From Betaproteobacteria bacterium (GTDB lineage Bacteria; Pseudomonadota; Gammaproteobacteria; Burkholderiales; SG8-41): a DNA stretch of 56,075 nt. The notes beneath the pieces are model-generated. The model was not told where the DNA came from, did not search any database, and was given only the letters and a program-made list of their open reading frames with translations. Location of the stretch: the NCBI GenBank assembly GCA_028292435.1, contig JAQGMI010000110.1:1-56075 (forward strand), read 5' to 3'. A program made the translations under genes and the position numbers. This document shows positions 8,758 to 17,321 of the stretch, one piece after another. Position 1 is the first letter of the stretch. Every line of letters starts with the position of its first letter.

Positions 8758-10494
8758 CTAGAAACTTGCGCCGGCAGAAATCCATACTCTCCCATTCGTA
8801 CGTCCGTCACCGGCAACAGTGTTGCTTACCGGCACCGCAAACTCAAGCTTTATCGGCACATTTCGAAGTGGGAAAAAAGTCACATTTGCGCCCGCGCTCA
8901 TCAGCGTCGCGCTGCCGTCGATGAAGCCGGGCGCCTGAAATTTTACGATGCCGGCATCATAGAAAAAGCCGATGATTCCCAGCGTGTTGAACAATGTGAT
9001 CTGGCGGCGCAACTCGACGGTAGCAAGCCAGCCCTTGTCGCCACGCAGTTCTGAAGAACGATAGCCGCGTATGTTGCCGGGGCCGCCAAGCGCGAATTTT
9101 TCGCTGTCTGGAAGCGTTTCGCTGCTTTGCGAGATGAGAGCCCGCGCGAAAAAATCCCAGTTTGGATTGAGTCCACGCAGATGCGTCGCGTCGAGCTCAT
9201 ATTTGAGGCGTTCGGCGTCCTGGCGAGTGCCCGAAGTATTGGTCCTGAAATTTGAATACAACTGAGCGCTAAGCGTGCTGATCGACGCGTCGGTGCCGAT
9301 CTGGCTGTAGCGCAGGCCCGCATTGTAGAGTCCGATGCTGTTGTCCGAAATCTGCGTGCCAAGCGCGGTCTGGCGCAGGCGCGTGTTGCGGTAGCCGACG
9401 TTGGCCGCCAAGGTCTGACTGCGGCTGCGCAGGAACGGATGGGTCAGGCTCACTTCGCGATTACGCACATCGCCTTCGATGTCGAGCACCGCAAGATCGT
9501 TGCTTAGACTGTAATTCGTCGCCGAATACGCGAATGCCAGTCGAGTGCCCTGATTCGTGAGCGGCACGCTGTAGGCGACGTACCCGTAATGCAGCAGATT
9601 CGATTGCGATGCTATGCCCTGAATGCTCAACTGGTCGCCGAAGCCGAGCAGGTTGTTTACATTGAGGCCGCCGTCCGTGCGCCAGCGACCGATTTCATCG
9701 CGGCCGAAGTTGTTCGGTTGAATGTACCCCGAGAGCGTTTTTTCCTCGACCCGGATACGCACGTCCGTGGTGCCGAACACCGCGCCTGGTTCGAGCGTCG
9801 CGCGCGCCGTCAATCCGGGCAGGTCGTTGAGGAGCAGCATGTCGCGCTCCATCGCCGCGGTGGTAATTAGCGCTCCGGCGGCAAGCCCGGGCATCCGGCG
9901 CAGCAGGGCAGCCTCCGAATAACGCTTGTTGCCTTCAAAGATCAGCTTACCGATCCGGCCTTCGATGACTTCAATATGGACGATGCCTTTCTCGACTTTT
10001 TGCGCGGGTATTACCGCGCGTGCAACGAGATAGCCATCATCGCGGTACAGTCTCGTGACAATGTCCGCAGCGCGCGTCAGGTCGTACAAATTGAGCTGTT
10101 GATCGAGATAGCGCTCGACCGCACGCTTTAAGGTGCGTTCCGGATACACGGTGTTGCCCGTAAATCGGAATGAATTGATGGTAAACCGCTGTGCGTTGCG
10201 GTCGTGCTCGATCTGCGGCGGGGCGACCGGAAACACGAGTTGTGCCGGCGCCGTTGGTGCGGGCGCTTTCGGTGGCGGAATCGTATCCTGCACCGCGCCC
10301 GGCGTAAGCGCGCCCGGCGGCACCTGCGCATGCAGCCCGCCGCTGAACACGCACGCGAGCGTGCAGCACAGCACGGCGCGCAGAATCGCCAGACCGGCGC
10401 TGCTTGGCGCGAATCCGGCCGGCGGTTTGCCGGTCGGCGATTTTCCCGTGCGATCTGGAATAATTATTGAAGGCGCTCTGTCGGCTGCTTGCAC
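8758..10494 (-). CDS. TpsB: ShlB/FhaC-family outer-membrane secretion pore
   Basis: Omp85-superfamily transporter that exports, and often activates, the partner TpsA through the outer membrane. The 578-residue length is typical. The N-terminus has a signal sequence (AVLCCTLACVFSGGLHAQ) followed by a Pro-rich linker and two POTRA domains (FTINSFRFTGNTVYPE; IEVIEGRIGKLIFEGN). The 16-strand barrel has the conserved IRGYRSSELRGDKGW motif near residue 475 and ends in Phe, as BamA substrates do. Translation starts at a GTG with AAAGGGAAG about eight bases upstream. It is the first gene of the tpsB-tpsA operon and is transcribed divergently from the cNMP-domain genes. Intact; high confidence. Confidence 0.95.
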   Translation of the reverse strand: MQAADRAPSIIIPDRTGKSPTGKPPAGFAPSSAGLAILRAVLCCTLACVFSGGLHAQVPPGALTPGAVQDTIPPPKAPAPTAPAQLVFPVAPPQIEHDRNAQRFTINSFRFTGNTVYPERTLKRAVERYLDQQLNLYDLTRAADIVTRLYRDDGYLVARAVIPAQKVEKGIVHIEVIEGRIGKLIFEGNKRYSEAALLRRMPGLAAGALITTAAMERDMLLLNDLPGLTARATLEPGAVFGTTDVRIRVEEKTLSGYIQPNNFGRDEIGRWRTDGGLNVNNLLGFGDQLSIQGIASQSNLLHYGYVAYSVPLTNQGTRLAFAYSATNYSLSNDLAVLDIEGDVRNREVSLTHPFLRSRSQTLAANVGYRNTRLRQTALGTQISDNSIGLYNAGLRYSQIGTDASISTLSAQLYSNFRTNTSGTRQDAERLKYELDATHLRGLNPNWDFFARALISQSSETLPDSEKFALGGPGNIRGYRSSELRGDKGWLATVELRRQITLFNTLGIIGFFYDAGIVKFQAPGFIDGSATLMSAGANVTFFPLRNVPIKLEFAVPVSNTVAGDGRTNGRVWISAGASF

Positions 10495-10735
10495 GCTTAC
10501 GCTTCCCTTTAGCGCTTTAGTTCTTGATCATATTAACAACGCACTGGCGTGCCGCGACGTTGTCCTGCGAGCCCCAAATTTTACCTCAAGAATGTGCTTT
10601 CGATGTTCCGCAAATGCGTAAAAATTCGGCAGTCCGGAAATGCGACAATGACAAGTCAATAGCCGTGAGTAAATCGCCTGCCACTAATGTTAGAATTCAT
10701 TCCGGTCGCTCGTCGACCGCAGGCGGCTTTACGGA

Positions 10736-10764
10736 TTGACCAGGGTGAATTGCCCACAAATTAT
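10736..10764 (+). promoter_or_regulatory. Candidate sigma-70 promoter for cNMP-domain pair
   Basis: TTGACC (10736-10741), a 17-base spacer and AATTAT (10759-10764) lie just upstream of the ATG at 10787. The -35 match is good and the -10 is moderate. The rest of the 292-bp divergent region (10495-10786) is AT-richer than its surroundings, but I see no other element in it. Confidence 0.35.
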
Positions 10765-10786
10765 TTAAACAACCCGAACTCAGCCA

Positions 10787-11347
10787 ATGGAAAAAGTAAT
10801 GATCGCGGAGCTTGCCACGCGCTTTCCGGCGCTGGCAGACGAATTGGGGCCGGCCAATCTGGCAACCCTGCTCGAGGCGACGACGGTGCTCGAATTGCCC
10901 GCTGGACGCAAAGTCATCCGCGACCGCATGCCAGTCGACTCGCTTTATCTGATTCTTGACGGCAGGGTAAAGATTTCGGTCGAGGAATACGGCCAGTCGA
11001 TCACGCTCGGTCAGCTGGGCCCGGGTGAATGGCTGGGTGAAGTATCGGTGCTCAGCGGCGAAACCCTTGCGAGCTCGACTGTCACGGCTGAAACGCCAAT
11101 CAAATTTTTGCGCCTGCGCCACCAGGCTTTCGAAGAGCTGATCGCAACCAACGAAGAAATCGCCGGTGTTTTGTTGCGCCAGCTCGTGTTGATGCTCGCC
11201 GACCGCCTGCGCAAGTCCGGTTCAACACTTAACCAGCCGGTAACCATCAACGCCGTTAACGATTCGGCAGAATCCGGCAGCGGGCAGGACCGTGCACCCG
11301 CACGTAACTGGCTCGAAGCTTTCTTCAGCCGGCCCAATAATAATTAG
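10787..11347 (+). CDS. Cyclic-nucleotide-binding-domain protein (no DNA-binding domain)
   Basis: 186-residue soluble protein with one CRP-type beta-roll (about residues 25-140: LPAGRKVIRD, DSLYLILDGRVKIS, LGPGEWLGEVSVLSGE). There is no helix-turn-helix, so it is not a CRP/FNR regulator. In the phosphate-binding cassette the Glu (LGEVS) is present. The Arg that normally contacts the cyclic phosphate is absent: the segment reads ETLASSTV where R-x-A-T-V is expected. The tail (160-186) is polar and probably disordered. The start could instead be the ATG 15 bases downstream. It is paired with a second protein of the same type 9 bp downstream, probably as one operon. Confidence 0.8.
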   Translation: MEKVMIAELATRFPALADELGPANLATLLEATTVLELPAGRKVIRDRMPVDSLYLILDGRVKISVEEYGQSITLGQLGPGEWLGEVSVLSGETLASSTVTAETPIKFLRLRHQAFEELIATNEEIAGVLLRQLVLMLADRLRKSGSTLNQPVTINAVNDSAESGSGQDRAPARNWLEAFFSRPNNN

Positions 11348-11356
11348 GATCTAGCC

Positions 11357-11860
11357 GTGGACCTCAAGGGATTCTTAAAGTCGCTGCCTGGTTTCGAAAA
11401 TTTTTCCGCGCGCGACCTCGATACGCTTGCCGCCGTGATGCAGGTCAGGCTTTATCCAAAAGGCCACCAATTTATTGCGCAGGGCAATCAAGGGCAGGCG
11501 CTGTTCATCATTATGGAGGGCGCGGTGATGTTGACGCGCGCCGACGAACGGACGGGCAGAAAGCAGGAGCGTGAATTGCGCGCAGGCGAAACATTCGGAC
11601 TTTTGTCGCTGATCGACAATCTGCCGGCAGCAGCGACATGCAGTGCGATCGAGGCCGTGTCGGCAGTGTCGTTGCCGCGTATCGAATTCAGCGAGCTCTT
11701 CGACGCGGCGCCGCGAGTCGGACACCATCTGCTTTACATGGTGGCGATCCAGCTTGCCCGGGACCTGCAGGACCGCAACATGTCGCTGCGATCACTGCTT
11801 CGTCAGGAAGCGCATGCAAAGACCATGACCATGCGCGCGTACAACCCGTCAGCGCCGTAG
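11357..11860 (+). CDS. Second cyclic-nucleotide-binding-domain protein, degenerate ligand site
   Basis: 167 residues from a GTG start (MDLKGFLKSLPGFENFSARDL), a CRP-type cNMP domain over about residues 10-130 (YPKGHQFIAQGN, ALFIIMEGAVML) and a helical C-terminus without a helix-turn-helix. The phosphate-binding cassette is degenerate: FGLLSLIDNLPAAATC has Leu for the usual Glu and Ala for the usual Arg. It probably does not bind cyclic nucleotides in the classical way. The nine-base gap to the preceding gene suggests co-transcription, and the two may form a heterodimeric sensor or scaffold. The function is unknown. Confidence 0.78.
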   Translation: MDLKGFLKSLPGFENFSARDLDTLAAVMQVRLYPKGHQFIAQGNQGQALFIIMEGAVMLTRADERTGRKQERELRAGETFGLLSLIDNLPAAATCSAIEAVSAVSLPRIEFSELFDAAPRVGHHLLYMVAIQLARDLQDRNMSLRSLLRQEAHAKTMTMRAYNPSAP

Positions 11861-11871
11861 ACGCCTAAACG

Positions 11872-11896
11872 GCGGAATCTGTATAACTTATTCCGC
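11872..11896 (+). terminator. Weak hairpin after cNMP-domain pair
   Basis: GCGGAAT (11872-11878) and ATTCCGC (11890-11896) form a 7-bp stem with an 11-base loop 11 bases after the stop codon. There is no T-tract, so at best it is a weak or Rho-assisted terminator. Confidence 0.3.
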
Positions 11897-12116
11897 TGGT
11901 ATCACTCCTCATCGCTGACTTACCCCTCGGGCGTGCATCGCGGTACTAAGATTTGCCGCGGGCAGGAATTTCACGGAGCCCCCTTTGGTTGCAGGCGTTT
12001 TTTGGGTTCCCGTCTGACAGATGTCATGCAGCTGGAACGTTACGATTGCTTGCGTGTAACTCTGGCGACAGAAGCAGGTGATGCCGCCCAATCGTCAAAT
12101 TTTCGGAGGAGAACTT

Positions 12117-12812
12117 GTGAACATAAAGAGTGTGCTGCAGCGCATGTTTTCTACGTCGTTGCTTTTTGCGTCCGCATTCCTGAGCGCCGCGAACGCGGCT
12201 CCGGTTTCAGGCCAAGGCACGTGGGAAACCACGTTGGTGGCTCGAGACATCAATGGCGACGGCAATGTCGATGCGTTCTACGACACGGTGCTGAATGTTA
12301 CCTGGTTAGCCAACGCCAATGCCGGCGCCGGCTCAACCTTCGATAACGGTTTAAGCCCGACCGATGGGCGGATGACCTGGGCCAACGCAAATGCATGGGT
12401 GGCCGCTCTTAACGTTTTGGGCGTGACTGGATGGCGATTGCCCGAAATGTTTCCGTCGTCGACGACGAGTTCCGAGCTTTCCCACATGTACTATTCGACG
12501 CTCGGCAATTTTGGACCCGGCAATCCTTTGACCACGACCGGGCCGGGCACTTGGGGTTTCACCAATACGGGCCCGTTCACGAATCTCGTCTCGGAATTTT
12601 ATTGGACCGGAACGCCGGCAGGCGCGGGCCTCGCATGGGTTTGGGCTGGCGATCCGATCTCCGCCTATCACAGCGCTGAACCCGTAACTTCCAGCAATCG
12701 CGCCTGGGCCGTTCATAGTGGCAATGTTTTAGCGGTGCCGGAGCCCGGGCCGTCCGCGATGTTGTTTGCCGGCCTCGGTCTGCTTTTACTGGGTGCGCGC
12801 CGGCAAGATTAG
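12117..12812 (+). CDS. PEP-CTERM sorting domain protein
   Basis: 231-residue secreted protein. The start is the GTG at 12117, because GGAGGA sits six bases upstream and the signal peptide (SVLQRMFSTSLLFASAFLSAANA) then begins at once. The longer ATG reading from 12078 lacks such a site. The central part resembles DUF1566-type domains (DINGDGNVDAFYDTV, LNVTWLANANAG, MTWANANAWVAALN, GVTGWRLPE). The end is a classic PEP-CTERM tripartite signal: VPEPGPS, a hydrophobic helix (MLFAGLGLLLLGA), then RRQD. Such proteins are processed by exosortase (EpsH/XrtA) and linked to exopolysaccharide. No exosortase is present in this window. Stand-alone gene. Confidence 0.9.
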   Translation: MNIKSVLQRMFSTSLLFASAFLSAANAAPVSGQGTWETTLVARDINGDGNVDAFYDTVLNVTWLANANAGAGSTFDNGLSPTDGRMTWANANAWVAALNVLGVTGWRLPEMFPSSTTSSELSHMYYSTLGNFGPGNPLTTTGPGTWGFTNTGPFTNLVSEFYWTGTPAGAGLAWVWAGDPISAYHSAEPVTSSNRAWAVHSGNVLAVPEPGPSAMLFAGLGLLLLGARRQD

Positions 12813-12825
12813 GCGAAGTACGAAA

Positions 12826-12915
12826 TGGCGGAAGGTGTGAGATTCGAACTCACGAGGATCTTGCGACCCTGCCGGTTTTCAAGACCGGTGCATTCAACCG
12901 CTCTGCCAACCTTCC
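12826..12915 (-). tRNA. tRNA-Ser (anticodon UGA)
   Basis: The minus strand folds as a class II tRNA. GGAAGGT (5') pairs with ACCTTCC (3'), the discriminator is G and CCA is encoded. The D-arm contains GGCAGAGCGGTTGAATGC, the anticodon loop is CTTGAAA between ACCGG/CCGGT arms, and there is a long variable arm and a GTTCGAATC T-loop. The anticodon TGA reads UCA/UCG serine codons. Confidence 0.97.
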
Positions 12916-13015
12916 ACGGTTCGTTGCGTCCGCGAAGGGCGCGATAATACCATGCAGTATCAACCGGTTGCAGAAATCGTGAAATGCTATTGCGATAGTT
13001 AATAATTGAAACTTT

Positions 13016-13030
13016 TACCCGCAGCGGGTA
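13016..13030. promoter_or_regulatory. 15-bp perfect palindrome upstream of BI-1-family gene
   Basis: TACCCGCAGCGGGTA is an exact palindrome around 13023, about 48 bases before the ATG at 13079. It could be an operator or a short hairpin in the 5' leader. No matching site is seen elsewhere in the window. Confidence 0.35.
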
Positions 13031-13078
13031 GTCTTACACCAGAGCCGGAACCCCGGCCAACCGAGGAGAAAGACCTTT

Positions 13079-13789
13079 ATGCAACCGGAACTAATACCTA
13101 ACCAGAATTCCTTTGGAACGCAGGTAGGTAATGAGCAACTCGTTGTCCAGCAGCAACGGGTGTTGCGCAACACGTATCTTCTGCTTGCGCTGACGTTGAT
13201 TCCGACCGGAATCGGCGCCTTGCTCGGCGTGAATCTGAATTTCGGTTTCATGCGCGCAAGTCCGATCGTGTCGTCGCTGGTGTTGCTCGCAGTCATCTAC
13301 GGCATGTTCTTCGCGATCGAGAAAAATCGCGACAACGGTCTCGGTGTGGCGCTGTTGCTTGCGCTCACGTTTTTCCTTGGCGTATTACTGGGACCGATCC
13401 TGCAAATGGCGACTGGTTTGCGTAACGGCGGGCAGCTGATTGCGCTCGCCGCGGGCGGAACCGCCGTCGTGTTCTTCGCGATGGCCGGCATTGCAACGGT
13501 CACGCGTCGTGATCTTGGCTTCCTGACCAACTTCCTGGCGGTGGGCGGCATCGTGATCATGCTCGCCGTGGTTGCGAATATTTTCTTCGCGAGCCCCGTA
13601 ATGTCGCTGGCGATCTGCGGCGCATTCGTGTTGTTCAGCTCGGCGATGATCTTGTGGCAAGTCAGCCAGATCGTGCGCGGCGGTGAAAACAACTACATCT
13701 CCGCAACGCTCACGCTTTACATGAGCATCTACAACCTGTTCACCAGCTTGCTCCAGTTGCTGATGGCGTTCACCGGCAATCGCGACTGA
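13079..13789 (+). CDS. Bax inhibitor-1 / YccA family membrane protein
   Basis: 236-residue integral membrane protein with about seven hydrophobic segments (from TYLLLALTLIPTGIGALLG to MSIYNLFTSLLQLLMAF). The C-terminal signature NNYISATLTLYMSIYNLF is typical of the BI-1/YccA/YbhL family. Bacterial members are inner-membrane proteins linked to calcium or proton leak and to FtsH regulation; the exact role here is unknown. GGAGAAAG precedes the ATG, so the start is well supported. It is a single-gene unit closed by a strong terminator, convergent with the Bug gene. Confidence 0.9.
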   Translation: MQPELIPNQNSFGTQVGNEQLVVQQQRVLRNTYLLLALTLIPTGIGALLGVNLNFGFMRASPIVSSLVLLAVIYGMFFAIEKNRDNGLGVALLLALTFFLGVLLGPILQMATGLRNGGQLIALAAGGTAVVFFAMAGIATVTRRDLGFLTNFLAVGGIVIMLAVVANIFFASPVMSLAICGAFVLFSSAMILWQVSQIVRGGENNYISATLTLYMSIYNLFTSLLQLLMAFTGNRD

Positions 13790-13806
13790 CCGGTTTTAAC
13801 CCAAAT

Positions 13807-13836
13807 AAAAAGGGCATCTGCGGATGCCCTTTTTTT
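13807..13836 (+). terminator. Rho-independent terminator (bidirectional)
   Basis: AGGGCATC (13811-13818), loop TGCG and GATGCCCT (13823-13830) are followed by a T-run. An A-run precedes the stem, so it can also stop the convergent minus-strand gene. Confidence 0.93.
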
Positions 13837-13853
13837 ATGTCCGCTTCAATTGA

Positions 13854-14825
13854 TTATTCCGCCTGCAAGTTGAATTGCGAGGCGAGCCTGGTCCACACGG
13901 CTATCTCCGTGCGCACGAAAGCCGCAAATTGAGCGCTCGATGCAGTAAACGGCTCAGTGCCTTGCAACGCCATTTTTTCCTGCACCGAAGTATCGCGCAC
14001 GACCTGGTCGACGAGTGCATGCAGCCGCTGCACGACCACTGGCGGCGTGCCGCGGCTCGCGAGCATTCCGAACCAATTGTTCACTTCGTAGCCGGGGAAG
14101 CCGGATTCAGCGACGGTCGGCAGATTCGGCATCAGCGTGGAGCGTTTGGCGGTCGTCACCGCGAGCGGCCGCAACCGGCCCGCTCTGGCATACGGCAGCA
14201 CGGTCGCCATCGCGGCGATCGCGAGGTGCGCCTGCCCGCCGATTAAATCCGTCATCGCCGGTCCCGCGCCTTTATACGGGATCATCGCGACGTCAATATG
14301 GGCACTCGCCTGGAGCAGTGTCCCGGCGAGATGCGACGAAGTGCCTGCGCCCGGTGAAGCGAAATTAAGCGCCCCGGGTTTCGCTTTGGCGAGCGCGATT
14401 AATCCGGCGAGCGAATCGACCCCGAGCGAAGGATTGACGACCACGACGTTCGCGACGTTCGCAATCGGCGCAACCGGCACGAAATCGCGCAGAGGATCGT
14501 ACGGGAGTTTTTTGAACAATGCCGCGTTTATGGAAAAATTCGCGTTTGCGAGCAGCAGCGTGTAGCCGTCGCCCGGCGCGTTGGCGACGAGTCCCGCGCC
14601 GATGACGGTGTTGCCGCCGGGCCGGTTGTCGACGACGAATTGCTGCCCCGCGAGTTGGGTGAGGTTGGGCGCAATCAAACGGCCGACGATGTCGGAACCG
14701 CCGCCCGGACTAAATGGAATGACGAGGCGAACAGGCCGCGCCGGATAAATCTGCGCGTCGGCTGCATAAGCACAAATGCCGGCGCAGAGCGGCAGCCAGA
14801 GGCCGATGTTGGCAAATGTATTCAT
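13854..14825 (-). CDS. Bug-family (TctC) tripartite tricarboxylate transporter substrate-binding protein
   Basis: 323-residue periplasmic binding protein with a signal peptide (IGLWLPLCAGICAYAADAQ) and the usual Bug landmarks: YPARPVRLVIPFSPGGGSDI, VVDNRPGGNTVIGA, SHLAGTLL, IPYKGAGPAMTDLIGGQ, LPTVAESGFPGYEVNNWFG. Length and motifs are complete. Bug proteins bind small carboxylates or similar anions and are greatly expanded in Burkholderiales, mostly without adjacent tctA/tctB. That is also the case here, so the ligand cannot be inferred. It shares a bidirectional terminator with the BI-1-family gene. Confidence 0.93.
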   Translation of the reverse strand: MNTFANIGLWLPLCAGICAYAADAQIYPARPVRLVIPFSPGGGSDIVGRLIAPNLTQLAGQQFVVDNRPGGNTVIGAGLVANAPGDGYTLLLANANFSINAALFKKLPYDPLRDFVPVAPIANVANVVVVNPSLGVDSLAGLIALAKAKPGALNFASPGAGTSSHLAGTLLQASAHIDVAMIPYKGAGPAMTDLIGGQAHLAIAAMATVLPYARAGRLRPLAVTTAKRSTLMPNLPTVAESGFPGYEVNNWFGMLASRGTPPVVVQRLHALVDQVVRDTSVQEKMALQGTEPFTASSAQFAAFVRTEIAVWTRLASQFNLQAE

Positions 14826-15040
14826 ATCTCCATGCCCCGTTCTTCATCGCCGGCCGAAGAGCCGAGCGCGTGATTTTACGCCGTTACTCTTGAAGGATTG
14901 AGACCGGCTGGACGCCGCTGATAATGAGTTGACCGCCAAATCGCTGCCGGGAACGCCGCCGGCAACCATGCTGTCGAACCTGATCTCCACATGCTGAAGT
15001 GTCGAACCGTGTAGCGATACGGAAAGAGGAGGGGCGGCCG

Positions 15041-15340
15041 GTGAAAATCGCGTTTATCGTTCACATCGAGTATTACACCGAGCGCGTGCTCGACATGTTC
15101 ACGTCCGTCGACATTGATTACTACACGCGCTGGGACCAGGCGAAAGGCAAGGGGCACGGTACTGATCCGCACCTGGGCGCGGGTGGATTTCCCAGCACGA
15201 ATTCGGTTGTGATGGTCGCATTCGAAGATGAGAAGCCGCTCGAGCGGCTGATCGATGCGATCAATCATGCGAATGCGGACATCAAGCGGCCGGCCGATCG
15301 CATACGCCTGTTCCAGGTGCCGCTCGAGCGGATTGTGTAA
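15041..15340 (+). CDS. PII-like, PG0541-type transporter-associated protein
   Basis: 99-residue soluble protein (MKIAFIVHIEYYTERVLDM). A GTG start at 15041 is chosen because AGAGGAGGGG lies eight bases upstream; the upstream extension to 14999 has no such site. The compact alternating beta/alpha pattern and the YTRW...G.G segment resemble the PII-like PG0541 family, often found beside RND efflux genes. There is no efflux operon here, so it is an orphan. The assignment rests on remembered family appearance and is moderate. Confidence 0.6.
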   Translation: MKIAFIVHIEYYTERVLDMFTSVDIDYYTRWDQAKGKGHGTDPHLGAGGFPSTNSVVMVAFEDEKPLERLIDAINHANADIKRPADRIRLFQVPLERIV

Positions 15341-15548
15341 GTCGTCTCGCTGTCGCGATCTCACGACGTGATGCAGTTGTTGATCAGCGCACTCATACTG
15401 CCTTAACCGTTGTAATTTTCACAACGCTGTGACGGGAACCAGCCTCGCAGGCGGGTGTCCATCCTATTCGGCGATGCAGGGAGCGTTCAGCGTGAGCCCG
15501 GGCGCGCTGTGACCGGTTCCCGGTGTTCGATTCGTCTTTCCTATATGC

Positions 15549-17321
15549 ATGCTGACAAATCCCATCAAGTTCGATCTCATCAAGTTTGCGTTTGCCCATC
15601 TATTGCTGTTGTTCGTCGCAACTGCGTCGGCTGCGGACGTTCCCGTCGTGGGCGACGAAGCCACGTTCAAATTCAAGTTGACCGTCGAAGCGCCGTCTTC
15701 ACTTCGCGATATGCTGCAAAACGGGCTCGACCTCGCGCGCTGGCAATCGTACGAGAGCATGACGCTGTCTTTACTCGAGTCGCTGGTGACCGATGCCAAA
15801 GCGCAAGCGCTCGAAGCAGCCGCCACCGACGGATTTTTCAACGCGCAAGCTGAGGTCTCGATCGGTGAGGTGGAGCGCGGAATGCGCACCGTTCGCTTGA
15901 AGATCGTGCCGGGTGTCGCGGCGAGGGTCGCCGACACTTCGATCAGATTAAAGCCGCCGGATGCGCGCGCCGAAGCGCGAGTGGGCCGCGAATGGCCGCT
16001 CTTGTCAGGTCAGTTGTTCACGCAGCCGGCATGGAACGCAGCGAAGAAAAGCGCCGTGGACGAGCTTTCAAGAGAGCGCTATTTCGGTGCCGCGGTCGCC
16101 GAAAGCCAGGCCACTATCGATCCTGTTAAAAACGAAGCGAATCTCTCGCTGGTGCTCGATCCGGGCCCCGCGTTCGGGTTTGGGCCCGTGAGCGTGACCG
16201 GGCTTAAGCGCTATCCGGCTGAAATCGTCACCTACCTGGCGCCGTTCAAGCCCGGCGATCCGTACTCGCGCCAGGATGTCGAGGTCTTTTTACGACGGCT
16301 CAATGCCACCAACTACTTCGCCAGTTCACAGGTCATCGTCGACGGCAATCGCGCAACTGCCAGCGCCGCGCCGGTGCGCGTTTCCGTCATCGAAGCGCCG
16401 ACGCGGCGGCTGGACGCCGGCGTCGGCTACAGCACCGACACCCTGTACCGCGCCAGCGTGGCGTGGCGCGACGTCGATGTGTTCGACAATGCATATCGAT
16501 TTCACACCGAGCTGAGCGTGGAGAGCAGGGTGCAGCGTCTCGGCGCGACGTTCGAACTGCCGACCAACGCGGGCGGCTGGAACGATACGTTTGAATCGAC
16601 CGCGTCGCGCACCGATATCGAGAATCTGGTGACGCGCGGCATCGTGGTTGGTGTGACCCGTCGCGACATTGACGAGCGCCGCCAACCCGCATTCGGTTTG
16701 TCTTATTACTACGAGTTCCAGCAACCGCTCGATGCGCCGTCAGACCTGGCGCGTGCGCTGTTCGCGCGCTATGAATACGTCTGGAGGACGACCGACGACC
16801 TGATTTTCCCGCGCAACGGCGCAATTGCGGCGCTCCGCCTCGGCGCCGGCCTGCCCGGCGGATCGACGCAGAAGTTCGCTCGCGCGGTCGGCCAGCTTGA
16901 GTGGTTTCACTCGTTCACGCGCCGCGATATCCTTGCACTGCGCGGCGAAGTCGGCAAGGTGTTTGCCGCAACGTCGCAAGGCATTCCCCAGGCATTGCTG
17001 TTTCGCACGGGCGGCGACACCACTGTGCGCGGCTATGCATACCAGAGCCTCGGCGTGCAAACCGGCAGCGCCATCGTCGGCGGACGCAATTATGCGCTAG
17101 CGAGCGCAGAGATGACGCACTGGATGGCCGATTCCTGGGGCCTCGCGGCGTTTGTCGATTCCGGTAATGCGACGGACAGTTTCAGCAACTTTCAGTTCAA
17201 GACCGGTTACGGCGCCGGCGTCCGCGTCAAGAGCCCGATCGGCCCGCTTCGTCTCGACGTGGCGCGCGGACAAGACGCGGCAAAAATCCGCCTGCACTTT
17301 TCGGTGGGCCTTGCGTTCTGA
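15549..17321 (+). CDS. tamA: TamA: outer-membrane Omp85 component of the TAM complex
   Basis: 590-residue outer-membrane protein that works with TamB in the insertion of beta-barrel/autotransporter proteins and in envelope lipid homeostasis. A signal peptide (FAFAHLLLLFVATASAAD) is followed by three POTRA domains (to about residue 280) and a 16-strand barrel (DAGVGYSTDTLYRASVAW onward). The barrel has the TVRGYAYQSLG motif near residue 495 and ends in Phe. Length matches the family. The start has no strong ribosome-binding site, but the signal peptide fixes it. Its stop TGA shares one base with the tamB ATG, so the two are translationally coupled. Confidence 0.94.
   Translation: MLTNPIKFDLIKFAFAHLLLLFVATASAADVPVVGDEATFKFKLTVEAPSSLRDMLQNGLDLARWQSYESMTLSLLESLVTDAKAQALEAAATDGFFNAQAEVSIGEVERGMRTVRLKIVPGVAARVADTSIRLKPPDARAEARVGREWPLLSGQLFTQPAWNAAKKSAVDELSRERYFGAAVAESQATIDPVKNEANLSLVLDPGPAFGFGPVSVTGLKRYPAEIVTYLAPFKPGDPYSRQDVEVFLRRLNATNYFASSQVIVDGNRATASAAPVRVSVIEAPTRRLDAGVGYSTDTLYRASVAWRDVDVFDNAYRFHTELSVESRVQRLGATFELPTNAGGWNDTFESTASRTDIENLVTRGIVVGVTRRDIDERRQPAFGLSYYYEFQQPLDAPSDLARALFARYEYVWRTTDDLIFPRNGAIAALRLGAGLPGGSTQKFARAVGQLEWFHSFTRRDILALRGEVGKVFAATSQGIPQALLFRTGGDTTVRGYAYQSLGVQTGSAIVGGRNYALASAEMTHWMADSWGLAAFVDSGNATDSFSNFQFKTGYGAGVRVKSPIGPLRLDVARGQDAAKIRLHFSVGLAF

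Noticed and set aside
12031..12060. Sigma-54-like TGGAACG...TTGC upstream of the PEP-CTERM gene
   Set aside because: GG and GC are 12 bases apart rather than the required 10, so it does not fit a -24/-12 promoter.
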